In this document: in pieces, positions 1 through 8,705 of the stretch
How the letters are laid out: every line of letters begins with the position of its first letter
Numbering within the stretch: the stretch's first letter is position 1
Assembly (NCBI RefSeq): GCF_001557235.1
Contig: NZ_LSJI01000270.1
Coordinates: 1 to 17,382, forward strand
Length of the DNA: 17,382 bases
Direction: 5' to 3'
Origin: Phenylobacterium sp. CCH9-H3
GTDB lineage: Bacteria > Pseudomonadota > Alphaproteobacteria > Caulobacterales > Caulobacteraceae
The notes under the pieces: generated by a model
Seen by the model: the letters and a program-made list of their open reading frames with translations, nothing else
Told to the model about the DNA's origin: nothing
Database searches by the model: none
Position numbers and translations under genes: made by a program

Positions 1-172
1 GACCTGCATGTCGCGATAGTCGTTGTAGAAGGCCGAGGCGCAGCGCCAGCTCCAGCCGGTGAAGTCCGAGGACGTCACCGCCTTCGAGGTCGGGCTGAAG
101 AGCAGCTTCCTGGAACGCCGCGTCACCCTGAACGCCTCGGCCTTCTACAACGACTATCGCGACATGCAGGTC
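1..172. repeat. 40-bp perfect inverted repeat, likely fold-back artefact
   Basis: Bases 1-40 are the exact reverse complement of 133-172, with a 92-base spacer. The right arm lies in the receptor reading frame and encodes ASAFYNDYRDMQV, a normal TonB-receptor barrel sequence. The left arm puts an in-frame TAG at 17-19 and ends the receptor similarity. Base 41 does not pair with base 132, so the identity stops sharply. A native gene would not be expected to carry this, so I infer a chimeric fold-back at a contig end. A real inversion is the less likely alternative. Confidence 0.85.
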
Positions 173-727
173 TTCGTGCTGATCGCGCCGGTCGTGGCCG
201 GCGGCTTCCCGGTGAGCGTGCTGGACAACGCCAAGAAGGCGGAGACCAAGGGCATCGACGTCGAGCTGACCGTGATCCCGATCCGGAACCTCACGCTCTC
301 GGCCCAAGGCGGGCTGCTGCGCGCGAAGCTGAGGGAGTTCGTGGCGTCCCGCGACGCGAGCGCGCCCGACTACTCCGGCAACCGGCTGCCGCTGGCGCCG
401 CGCGCCTCGGCCAGCCTCAGCGCCGCCTACAAGTTCGATGTGGGTCCGGGCGTCGTCGAGCTCCAGGCGAACGCCAACTACAAGAGCTTCGTCTTTTTCG
501 ACGTTTCCAACAACGACTACGCGACGCAGTCCGGCTACTGGACCGAGAACGCGCGGGTCTCCTACGCCCTGGAGGAGGGGCGCTGGGAGGTGGCAGGCTA
601 CGTCCGCAACCTCAGCAACAAGAGGTACTTCATCGACAAGTTCGACCTCACCGACCCCTTCGGCCTGGTGCAGGGGATCATGGGCGCGCCCCGGTCCTAC
701 GGGGTCGAGCTGAACTACCGCTTCTAG
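41..727 (+). CDS. TonB-dependent receptor, C-terminal part (5' end missing)
   Basis: This is the C-terminal end of the beta-barrel of a TonB-dependent outer-membrane receptor, the class that imports siderophores, vitamins or glycans using TonB energy. Visible hallmarks are EDVTAFEVGLKS followed by LNASAFYNDYRDMQV, alternating hydrophobic/polar barrel strands, a RNLSNKRYF strand near the end, and a terminal ...ELNYRF with an aromatic last residue, the usual signal for barrel assembly. Full receptors are about 700-1000 residues and only about 228 are here, so the signal peptide, plug domain and most of the barrel are missing. The frame is open back to base 41. Further upstream it enters the inverted 1-40 segment and meets a stop, so the GTG at 59 is not a real start. 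The substrate cannot be told from this fragment. Confidence 0.9.
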   Translation, partial: QRQLQPVKSEDVTAFEVGLKSSFLERRVTLNASAFYNDYRDMQVFVLIAPVVAGGFPVSVLDNAKKAETKGIDVELTVIPIRNLTLSAQGGLLRAKLREFVASRDASAPDYSGNRLPLAPRASASLSAAYKFDVGPGVVELQANANYKSFVFFDVSNNDYATQSGYWTENARVSYALEEGRWEVAGYVRNLSNKRYFIDKFDLTDPFGLVQGIMGAPRSYGVELNYRF

Positions 728-1227
728 CGGCGAGGCAAGCGCCGGCCGCGGCGGCAGCCTTTATGACATGAGGCGAAACGTGGGGGACGGCGCGACGAAC
801 GCGACGTCAGCGCCTTCTTCGTCCGCCACTCCGCGACGGCTGGCGCACTGCGCCCAGCTCCCACCCTGGCGCGGCCCGCAGTTCCCGGCAACAGATCGCC
901 CGATCCGACGTGCGGGGCGGCTGTCTCGAAGCCGTAGGCTACGCACGGCTTCCAGCGGCCCATGGAAACCAGCGGTCGCTCGCTGCGGCCTACCCGACCG
1001 GCCGCGGTCGGTCTGCCGGGCCGGGAGAAGCTGTGCTTCCCTGAAGCGAACCTCGATCTTTGATCTGCGAACGTCTCATGTGCGGCGCGGAGTCAGGGAC
1101 CGCTCACGGAGCAGAGTGGGAGGGGCGCCGCCCTTGGGCCGCAGCGTCTGGCCGAACGGCTCGGCGGCCCTGCGGTGCGCGGCGAGGCGCTCGGGCCGCG
1201 CCGTATCGCCCAATCCCCACCGCGCCG
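728..1227. other. Long intergenic region with no credible gene
   Basis: About 500 bases between the receptor stop and the rplU promoter. Open frames exist on both strands, for example 768-1340 plus and 724-963 minus. Their translations are low-complexity Arg/Ser/Pro strings without family motifs or Shine-Dalgarno sites, as expected of GC-rich non-coding DNA. Short hairpins are visible, such as GACCG-gccg-CGGTC near 999-1012 and CAGCG...CGCTG near 971-986. I saw no tRNA arm motif, tmRNA, RNase P or SRP signature. It may be decayed sequence or hold an unrecognised small RNA. Confidence 0.5.
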
Positions 1228-1255
1228 TTGACTCTCGGGCTTCCCCGTATATAAC
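1228..1255 (+). promoter_or_regulatory. Probable housekeeping promoter for rplU-rpmA
   Basis: TTGACT (1228-1233) and TATAAC (1250-1255) are separated by 16 bases, close to the vegetative sigma consensus. This is one of the few AT-rich patches in the region. It predicts transcription from about 1262, giving a 5' leader of roughly 65 nt before rplU. The -35 overlaps a GACTC (GANTC) site, the recognition sequence of CcrM methylase in this group. Confidence 0.65.
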
Positions 1256-1266
1256 GCCCCACCTCT

Positions 1267-1290
1267 CGCCCGCGGGCCATCCTGCGGGCG
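1267..1290 (+). promoter_or_regulatory. Hairpin in the rplU 5' leader
   Basis: CGCCCGC (1267-1273) is perfectly complementary to GCGGGCG (1284-1290), with a 10-nt loop. It falls just after the predicted transcription start and well before the rplU ribosome-binding site GAAGG (1315-1319). Ribosomal-protein leaders are often targets of autogenous control. That role here is only an inference, since GC-rich DNA makes chance stems common. Confidence 0.3.
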
Positions 1291-1327
1291 CACTCCGTTT
1301 TGCATATCTACTCCGAAGGCGCGAACG

Positions 1328-1987
1328 ATGTACGCGGTGATCAAGACCGGCGGCAAGCAGTACCGGGTCCAGCCTGGTGACATTCTGGTTGTCGAGAAGC
1401 TCGAAGGCGAACCCGGCGCGGCCGTGGCGTTCGGCGACGTTCTGATGCTCGGCGACGGTGAAGCCGTGACGGTCGGCGCGCCCCTCGTGGACGGCGCCTC
1501 GGTCGCCGCGACCCTGATCGAGACCCGCAAGGGCGAGAAGGTGAAGATCTTCAAGAAGATCCGTCGCCAGGGCTATCGCCGTACCCGCGGCCACCGCCAG
1601 ACCGAGACGGTCCTTCAGGTCACCGGCATCACCGCCGGCGGCAAGGAGACCAAGTGGGATGGCACGGTCAGCCTGACCACCAAGGCCGAGCTGGACGCCC
1701 GCGCCCGCGGCCTGGACTTCGCGACCCTCAACGTCTCGAAGAAGGCCCTGAAGGCCGGCGCCGCTGCCGCCCCGGCGGCCAAGGCCGAGAAGCCGGCCGC
1801 CAAGGCGAAGGCTCCCAAGGCCGAAGTGGTCGAGGAAGCCGCCGCCGCCCAGGTGAACGCGCCGGTCGAGACCGAAGCCAAGGCCGCCGCGCCGAAGAAG
1901 GCCGCGGCTCCCAAGGCCGAAGCCGGCGAAAAGAAAGCTGCGGCGCCGAAGAAGGCCGCCGCCAAGAAGGACGACGCCGCCGAGTAA
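1328..1987 (+). CDS. rplU: 50S ribosomal protein L21 with long Ala/Lys-rich tail
   Basis: Bacterial L21, a 23S rRNA-binding protein of the large subunit. Residues 1-103 form the canonical domain: the start MYAVIKTGGKQYRV, the central KVKIFKKIRRQGYRRTRGHRQ basic segment, and VTGI near residue 100. The ATG at 1328 follows GAAGG at 1315-1319 with good spacing. The protein is 219 residues, against about 103 in Escherichia coli. The extra C-terminal half begins with a Lys/Trp-containing linker and becomes a disordered run of Ala, Lys, Pro and Glu with repeated PKKAA/PKAE units. Alphaproteobacterial L21 proteins often carry such tails, but this one is long. It is first in the operon with rpmA, 34 bases downstream. 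Confidence 0.97.
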   Translation: MYAVIKTGGKQYRVQPGDILVVEKLEGEPGAAVAFGDVLMLGDGEAVTVGAPLVDGASVAATLIETRKGEKVKIFKKIRRQGYRRTRGHRQTETVLQVTGITAGGKETKWDGTVSLTTKAELDARARGLDFATLNVSKKALKAGAAAAPAAKAEKPAAKAKAPKAEVVEEAAAAQVNAPVETEAKAAAPKKAAAPKAEAGEKKAAAPKKAAAKKDDAAE

Positions 1988-2021
1988 TCGGGCGGCGATC
2001 AGGTAAGGACAGGAGCGACCT

Positions 2022-2297
2022 ATGGCTCACAAGAAATCCGGTGGTTCGTCGCGCAACGGCCGCGACTCGGCGGGTCGGCGCCTCGGCGTGAAGAAGTTCG
2101 GCGGGGAAGCGATCAACGCCGGTTCGATCATCGTGCGTCAGCGCGGCACCAAGTTCTGGCCGGGCGAGAACGTGGGCATGGGCAAGGACCATACCCTCTT
2201 CGCGCTCGTGACCGGCGCGGTGCGGTTCGTGACCAAGGCGAAGAACCGAACCTACGCCACGGTGGTCCCGGCCGAGAAGATCGTCGCAGCCGAATAG
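2022..2297 (+). CDS. rpmA: 50S ribosomal protein L27
   Basis: L27 lies near the peptidyl-transferase centre, where its flexible N-terminus contacts tRNA. The 91-residue protein begins [16 protein letters not shown] and contains [12 protein letters not shown], the [21 protein letters not shown] core and a short C-terminal strand, all typical. The start has AGGAG at 2011-2015, six bases upstream. The N-terminus begins directly with AHKK, so it lacks the cleaved extension found in Firmicutes L27. It is co-transcribed with rplU and followed by a strong terminator. Confidence 0.98.
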   Translation: MAHKKSGGSSRNGRDSAGRRLGVKKFGGEAINAGSIIVRQRGTKFWPGENVGMGKDHTLFALVTGAVRFVTKAKNRTYATVVPAEKIVAAE

Positions 2298-2363
2298 GCG
2301 GACCCTCCTCTCTCCGGTCCCGCCTCACCAGATTAAGGCGGACCGGACACAAGACGACCTTTC

Positions 2364-2402
2364 GCGGGGAGTCCGGTCAGCCGGGCTCCCCGCTGTCGTT
2401 TT
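2364..2402 (+). terminator. Intrinsic terminator after rplU-rpmA
   Basis: GCGGGGAG-T-CCGG (2364-2376) pairs with CCGG-G-CTCCCCGC (2381-2393) around a TCAG tetraloop. The stem is 13 pairs including one T-G wobble, and TGTCGTTTT follows. It lies 66 bases after the rpmA stop, so the GNAT gene downstream probably has its own transcription or relies on read-through. Confidence 0.85.
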
Positions 2403-2434
2403 GGGCCCCAGCAGAAGGGCCGGGAGGTAAGAGA

Positions 2435-2971
2435 ATGTGCGCACTGGACGTGAGACCCGCGGTCGCCACCGAGCGGCTGCTGCTGCGCGGCCCGACGGCG
2501 GCCGACGTGGCCCCGATCGCAGAGCTGGCGAACGACCTGGGGGTGGCCGGCATGACCTCGCGTCTGCCGTACCCCTACGGCCAGGCCGACGCCGAGGCCT
2601 TCGTCGGCTCGGTGGCGCGGATGAATCCCCGCACCGAGGCGGTGTTCGCCGTCGAGCACCGGCAGTTCGGCTTCGTCGGCATGCTGGGGTTCCATGAGCG
2701 GGCGCCGGGGCGATCCGAGCTCGGCTACTGGTTCGGCCGCCCGTTCTGGGGCCGCGGCTACGCCACCGAGGCCGTGACGGGCGCCCTGCGCTGGGCGAAG
2801 GGCGACTGGCGCCGCAACGTCGTGTGGGCCGGCCATTTCGCCGACAACCGCGCCTCGGGCCAGGTGCTGTGCAAGGCCGGCTTCCTCTACACCGGCGACG
2901 TCGAGCCCCGCCCCTGCGCCGGCCGAAACGGCCAGGCCGTGCCGACCCGCATGATGGTCTGGCTGGCGTAG
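2435..2971 (+). CDS. GNAT-family N-acetyltransferase (RimJ/RimL-like)
   Basis: A 178-residue acetyltransferase of the GNAT fold, closest in layout to the RimJ/RimL group that acetylates protein N-termini or small molecules with acetyl-CoA. Visible marks are an N-terminal TERLLLRGPTAADVAPIAEL segment (12-31), a beta-strand pair around residues 78-100 ending in ELGYWF, and the acetyl-CoA loop FWGRGYATEA (104-113). DNRASGQVLCKAGF (137-150) matches the late-fold N-x-x-S-x-x-x-x-x-K-x-G-F motif. GGAGG at 2423-2427 sits seven bases before the ATG. A GNAT gene between rpmA and obgE is, from memory, also found in Caulobacter relatives. The substrate is unknown. Confidence 0.88.
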   Translation: MCALDVRPAVATERLLLRGPTAADVAPIAELANDLGVAGMTSRLPYPYGQADAEAFVGSVARMNPRTEAVFAVEHRQFGFVGMLGFHERAPGRSELGYWFGRPFWGRGYATEAVTGALRWAKGDWRRNVVWAGHFADNRASGQVLCKAGFLYTGDVEPRPCAGRNGQAVPTRMMVWLA

Positions 2972-2980
2972 GACTGGTAA

Positions 2981-5694
<2,714 letters not shown>

Positions 5695-5711
5695 CCCCCG
5701 CCGCCCGGGGG
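5695..5711 (+). other. GC hairpin and G8 tract between proB and proA
   Basis: CCCCCG (5695-5700) pairs with CGGGGG (5706-5711) around a 5-nt loop, directly after the proB stop. There is no T run, so it is unlikely to be an efficient terminator. The G8 homopolymer (5707-5714) is prone to sequencing length errors, but it lies outside both reading frames. Confidence 0.3.
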
Positions 5712-5754
5712 GGGTAGGGAGTAAGGCTCAACCTGAGCAAATGGGGTCGTTAGG

Positions 5755-7323
5755 GTGGACGGCAGTTCGTCAGGCAGGGAAGCGCAGCCCGTCCGGACCG
5801 GACGGCTGGAAGCGCTCGCGCCCGGCCAGGCGATCCCTTTCGCAGGTGACCGTGTCGCTCTCGTGACACCCGAACTGGCCGCGGCGTTCCGGCCCGGCGA
5901 TCGGCTGGTCGTGGTGCAGGACACCGGCGATCTGTTGCATATCCCGGCTCGCGAGCATTCCGCTGCCGAGGCCGCCGTGGGGCGTGCCGCCGCCGCCTTT
6001 GCGCGGATGGGCGAAGTCCCGGACGCCGCCATCACCGCCTTCTTCGAGGCCTTCGCCGCCAAGCTGGAGGACGATGCGGTCTGGGCCGCCATCGCGGTCG
6101 CCAACGCCGCGGACGTGGAAAGCGCCAGGGCCCGCGGGCGCTCCACCACTCGCCTGATCGCCACCGAGGCCATGCGCGCCGACATGGTGGCGGGCCTGCG
6201 CGCCTGGCGCGATGCCGAGCCGCCCCGCGGCCGGGTGCTGGAGACCGTGCGCCACGAGGGCTGGTCGGTGGAACAGGTCGTGGCGCCCCTGGGCGTCACC
6301 GGCTTCGTGTTCGAAGGGCGGCCCAACGTCTTCGCCGACGCCACCGGGGTGATCCGGGCGGGCAACACAGTCGTCTTCCGCATCGGCTCGGACGCCCTGG
6401 GCACAGCGCGGGCCATCGTGGCCGAGGCGCTGGACCCCGCGCTGACGGAAGCGGGCTTGCCTCCGGGTGCGGCGGTGCTGGTCGACAGCGCCGCCCACGC
6501 CGCCGGCTGGGCCATGTTCGCCGACGCCCGCCTGGCCCTGGCGGTGGCGCGCGGGTCGGGGCCCGCGGTCAGCCAATTGGGCGCCATCGCGCGGCAGGCG
6601 GGCACGCCGGTCAGCCTGCACGGCACGGGCGGCGCCTGGATGGTCGCCGACGCCACCGCCGACGCCGACCGCTTCTACGCCGCCGTCTACCACTCGCTGG
6701 ACCGCAAGGTCTGCAACACGCTCAACGTCTGCTGCATCGTGCGCGAGGCGGCGGACCGGCTGGTCCCCGTGTTCCTGGAGGCGCTGGAGCGGGCGGGCGG
6801 GCGTCGCCGCGGGTGCAAGCTGCACGTGGCCGAGGCCGATTTCGCGGCGTTGCCGGAGCGCTGGCGCACGGCGCGCGCGACCGTGGTCCGGGCGGAGGGC
6901 CCCGTCGAGGAGCCCCTGGCCGAGCCTATCGCCGATGCCGACCTCGGCCGGGAGTGGGAGTGGGAGGAGACCCCCGAGGTCAGTCTGAAGGTCGTGGACG
7001 ACGCAGCCCAGGCGGTCGCCCTGTTCAACGCGCTCAGCCCCCGCTTCGCCGCAGCCCTGATCTCCGAGGATCCGGCCGCCCACGAGCGCTTCTACGCCAC
7101 CATCGACGCGCCGTTCGTCGGCGACGGCTTCACCCGCTGGGTCGATGGTCAGTACGCCCTGAACCGGCCCGAGCTGGGCCTGTCGAACTGGGAGAACGGC
7201 CGCCTGTTCGCCCGCGGCGGCGTCCTGGCCGGCGACGGGGTGTTCACCGTCCGCGCGCGGGTCCGCCAGGCCGATCCCCACCTCGACCGCGGGGGCGCGC
7301 CCACCCCGCCTCGCACCCGGTGA
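5755..7323 (+). CDS. proA: Divergent ProA-like gamma-glutamyl phosphate reductase
   Basis: By position after proB and by fold, this is the NADPH-dependent reductase converting gamma-glutamyl phosphate to glutamate-5-semialdehyde, step two of proline synthesis. Supporting features are VAPLGVTGFVFEGRPNV (177-192), matching canonical PLGVIGVIYEARPNV, a cofactor-domain RAGNTVVFRIGSDA stretch, and the catalytic-cysteine site KVCNTLNV with C320. It is odd in three ways. It has 522 residues rather than about 420. About 70 extra N-terminal residues include a VALVTPELAAAFRPGDRLVV segment. The ProA signature near the end, normally H-I-x-x-H-G-x-x-H-S-D-A-I, is replaced by LFNALSPRFAAAL. It starts at GTG 5755 with a weak ribosome-binding site. 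A general aldehyde dehydrogenase of another role is possible. Confidence 0.75.
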   Translation: MDGSSSGREAQPVRTGRLEALAPGQAIPFAGDRVALVTPELAAAFRPGDRLVVVQDTGDLLHIPAREHSAAEAAVGRAAAAFARMGEVPDAAITAFFEAFAAKLEDDAVWAAIAVANAADVESARARGRSTTRLIATEAMRADMVAGLRAWRDAEPPRGRVLETVRHEGWSVEQVVAPLGVTGFVFEGRPNVFADATGVIRAGNTVVFRIGSDALGTARAIVAEALDPALTEAGLPPGAAVLVDSAAHAAGWAMFADARLALAVARGSGPAVSQLGAIARQAGTPVSLHGTGGAWMVADATADADRFYAAVYHSLDRKVCNTLNVCCIVREAADRLVPVFLEALERAGGRRRGCKLHVAEADFAALPERWRTARATVVRAEGPVEEPLAEPIADADLGREWEWEETPEVSLKVVDDAAQAVALFNALSPRFAAALISEDPAAHERFYATIDAPFVGDGFTRWVDGQYALNRPELGLSNWENGRLFARGGVLAGDGVFTVRARVRQADPHLDRGGAPTPPRTR

Positions 7324-7332
7324 CCTGAGCGC

Positions 7333-7983
7333 ATGTGGTTCGCAGGTCCGGCGCGCCGCGCGCCCGTCGCCGGCCGGCCGGGAGCGCTCCGGCTGGGGTT
7401 CAACCTCACCCCCGGCATGAAGGTCGGGCTCTACGGCGGCTCTTTCAATCCGGCGCACGACGGCCACGCCCACGTGGCGGAGACGGCCAAGCGGCGCCTG
7501 GGGCTGGATCGGGTGATCTGGCTGGTCTCCCCGCAGAACCCGCTGAAGTCGCGGCACGAGACCGCGGACCTGGCCGAGCGGATCGCCGGCGCCCAGGCGC
7601 TCGCCCAGGGTACCGGCATGATCGTCTCGGCGGTGGAGACCCGGCTGGGGTCGAACTACACCATCGACACCATCCGGGCGCTGAAGGCGCGCTATCCCGG
7701 CGTCCACTTCGTCTGGATCATGGGCGCCGACAGCCTCGCCACGTTCCATCGCTGGAAGGGCTGGACCCAGATCATGTACGAGGCGCCGGTGGCGGTGGTC
7801 TCGCGCCCCTGGATCTCGCTCAAAAGCCGCTTCTCGCCCGCCGCCCTGCGCTTCGCGCGCTTCCGAGTCCCCACCCGCTCGGCCATCCGCCTGGCCACCT
7901 CGAAGACGCCCGCCTGGGTGTTTCTGTTCGGCCGCTTCAACTTCCAGTCCTCCACTGCGCTCCGTGCCCGCAAGCCGCGCTGA
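7333..7983 (+). CDS. nadD: Nicotinate-nucleotide adenylyltransferase
   Basis: Transfers AMP from ATP to nicotinic acid mononucleotide, giving deamido-NAD in NAD synthesis. The nucleotidyltransferase core begins VGLYGGSFNPAHDGHAHVA with the H-x-G-H ATP-binding motif. It continues with WLVSPQNPLK, FVWIMGADSLATFHRWKGW and a C-terminal FQSSTALR, the family's S-S-T-x-x-R phosphate-binding motif. The start is uncertain. ATG 7333, nine bases after the proA stop, gives 216 residues with a 28-residue N-terminal extension. ATG 7417 gives the compact 188-residue protein. I prefer 7333 because the extension keeps GC-rich third positions and its RLGFNLTPGM segment looks coding. The role is not affected. 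Confidence 0.93.
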   Translation: MWFAGPARRAPVAGRPGALRLGFNLTPGMKVGLYGGSFNPAHDGHAHVAETAKRRLGLDRVIWLVSPQNPLKSRHETADLAERIAGAQALAQGTGMIVSAVETRLGSNYTIDTIRALKARYPGVHFVWIMGADSLATFHRWKGWTQIMYEAPVAVVSRPWISLKSRFSPAALRFARFRVPTRSAIRLATSKTPAWVFLFGRFNFQSSTALRARKPR

Positions 7984-8037
7984 CGCGCTCCATGGAACAC
8001 GACCCCGGCCTTGCGGCTTGATGTCTCGTGACGGCGG

Positions 8038-8066
8038 CTGACCGAAGGCCTGTCGTGTGATAGGAT
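8038..8066 (+). promoter_or_regulatory. Candidate promoter for rsfS
   Basis: CTGACC (8038-8043) and TAGGAT (8061-8066) are separated by 17 bases, giving a predicted start near 8073 and a leader of about 24 nt. The 113-base nadD-rsfS gap is the first clear break after a run of close-packed genes, so a promoter is plausible here. The match is moderate. Confidence 0.4.
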
Positions 8067-8096
8067 CGGCCAGCGAGGACAAAAGGAGTCACCCCG

Positions 8097-8537
8097 CTGA
8101 ACGCTGAATCTGCGCCCAACAAGCTTGAGTCGAGCTTGGCGCAAGAGGCCCCGGCCGACGCCGCGACCTCGCTGGAAGTCCAAGGCCGCAACGGTGGGGT
8201 GGAGGACCTGATCCTCACCCGCCTGGAAGATGACAAGGCCCAGGACGTTGTCTTCATCGACATCAAGGGCAAGAGCCCCGTGGCCGACGGCCTGATCGTC
8301 GCGTCCGGCCGGTCCGGCCGTCATGTGGGGGCCATGGCCGACCACCTGCTGCGCGCGCTCAAGGACGCGGGCTACGGCAAGTGCCGGGTCGAAGGCATGC
8401 CCAGCGCCGATTGGGTGCTGATCGACGCGGGCGACGTGATCGTCCACCTGTTCCGGCCCGAAGTGCGCAGCTTCTACAACATCGAGAAGATCTGGTCGGT
8501 CGACTCCGGCCACCGGGGCGTCGCGGCCGCGAACTAG
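8097..8537 (+). CDS. rsfS: Ribosomal silencing factor RsfS
   Basis: RsfS (YbeB/Iojap) binds L14 on the 50S subunit and blocks 30S joining, lowering translation in starvation. The core is VEDLILTRLEDDKAQDVVFIDI, then DGLIVASGRSGRHVGAMADHL, VEGMPSADWVLIDAGDVIVHLF and RSFYNIEKIW, all typical. The start is unusual. The in-frame stop at 8061-8063 and the core leave no ATG or GTG, only CTG 8097 and TTG 8136. CTG 8097 lies eight bases after AAGGAG (8083-8088), while TTG 8136 has no clear ribosome-binding site, so I chose CTG, giving 146 residues. The first 30 or so residues are a variable, hydrophilic N-terminus. nadD-rsfS adjacency is common in bacteria. Confidence 0.93.
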   Translation: MNAESAPNKLESSLAQEAPADAATSLEVQGRNGGVEDLILTRLEDDKAQDVVFIDIKGKSPVADGLIVASGRSGRHVGAMADHLLRALKDAGYGKCRVEGMPSADWVLIDAGDVIVHLFRPEVRSFYNIEKIWSVDSGHRGVAAAN

Positions 8538-8545
8538 CCGAAGGC

Positions 8546-8574
8546 TTTACAGTCACGCCCGCGCCCGCTACAGG
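8546..8574 (+). promoter_or_regulatory. Candidate promoter for the asd leader transcript
   Basis: TTTACAG (8546-8552), 14 bases, then GCTACAGG (8567-8574) fits the Caulobacter housekeeping pattern TTGACGS-N10-14-GCTANAWC fairly well. The predicted start is about 8581-8582, at or one base before the ATG of the leader peptide. The transcript would therefore be leaderless, which matches the lack of a Shine-Dalgarno sequence there. Inference from sequence only. Confidence 0.5.
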
Positions 8575-8581
8575 CGCGGCG

Positions 8582-8662
8582 ATGACCGCTGTCATGACCA
8601 TTACGATTACCCTGAAAACGACCCGCTCCGGCGGGGCGTCGACGGGTGCGTGCGTGGTCTAG
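8582..8662 (+). CDS. Thr/Ile-rich leader peptide of asd
   Basis: A 26-residue open frame, starting MTAVMTITITLKTTRSGG and ending in TAG 8660-8662, has seven threonines and two isoleucines. The dense MTITITLKTT stretch resembles the Escherichia coli threonine-operon leader peptide, which has TTITTTITITTG. Both isoleucines use ATT, a minor codon in such a GC-rich genome. It lies 98 bases before asd, an enzyme of threonine and isoleucine synthesis, and precedes a hairpin set that can switch. No Shine-Dalgarno is seen, and the candidate promoter would place the transcript start at the ATG. I infer that ribosome stalling at Thr (or Ile) codons senses charged-tRNA supply. I do not know of a described example before alphaproteobacterial asd. 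Confidence 0.6.
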   Translation: MTAVMTITITLKTTRSGGASTGACVV

Positions 8663-8705
8663 AGCCGCCGGCACGATCCCGAAGAGCCCCGCCGACGCGC
8701 GGGGC
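8622..8705 (+). promoter_or_regulatory. Candidate transcription attenuator before asd
   Basis: Three competing stems are visible. Protector: CCCGC (8622-8626) with GCGGG (8631-8635). Antiterminator: CGGCGGGGC (8629-8637) with GCCCCGCCG (8686-8694), nine perfect pairs. Terminator: GCCCCGC (8686-8692) with GCGGGGC (8699-8705), loop of six. The antiterminator shares a strand with each of the other two, as in trp/thr attenuators. A ribosome stalled at Thr6-Thr10 would cover the protector strand and leave 8629-8637 free. One that finishes at 8660 leaves the terminator stem free. The weak point is the tail: AGCCTCTCTC follows instead of a T run. Confidence 0.5.

Noticed and set aside
59..61. GTG as the start of a short TonB-receptor protein
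   Set aside because: It sits inside conserved receptor sequence and there is no ribosome-binding site. The frame is cut by the inverted segment, not by a natural start.
728..1227. tRNA, tmRNA, RNase P or SRP RNA in the long gap
   Set aside because: No T-arm consensus, CCA-adjacent acceptor stem or conserved core motif was seen on either strand by eye.
768..1340. Plus-strand open frame across the rplU promoter region
   Set aside because: Low-complexity Arg/Ser/Pro translation, no ribosome-binding site, and it runs through the promoter and into rplU in another frame.
5695..5714. Terminator between proB and proA
   Set aside because: The hairpin is short and followed by G and A, not T. proB and the proA-like gene are expected to be co-transcribed.
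5770..8082. Minus-strand open frame of 770 codons opposite proA and nadD
   Set aside because: Mirror frame of well-supported genes; Gly/Arg/Gln-rich with no recognisable domain.
8584..8612. Resemblance of the leader ORF to a lacZ alpha start (vector contamination)
   Set aside because: Only the ATGACC-ATTACG pieces are shared; the codons are arranged differently and the flanks are native GC-rich sequence.
8381..8662. 93-codon plus-strand frame ending in the Thr-rich peptide
   Set aside because: Its upstream part is an out-of-frame shadow of rsfS. Only the last 26 codons (8582-8662) have a distinct composition and a promoter-like context.
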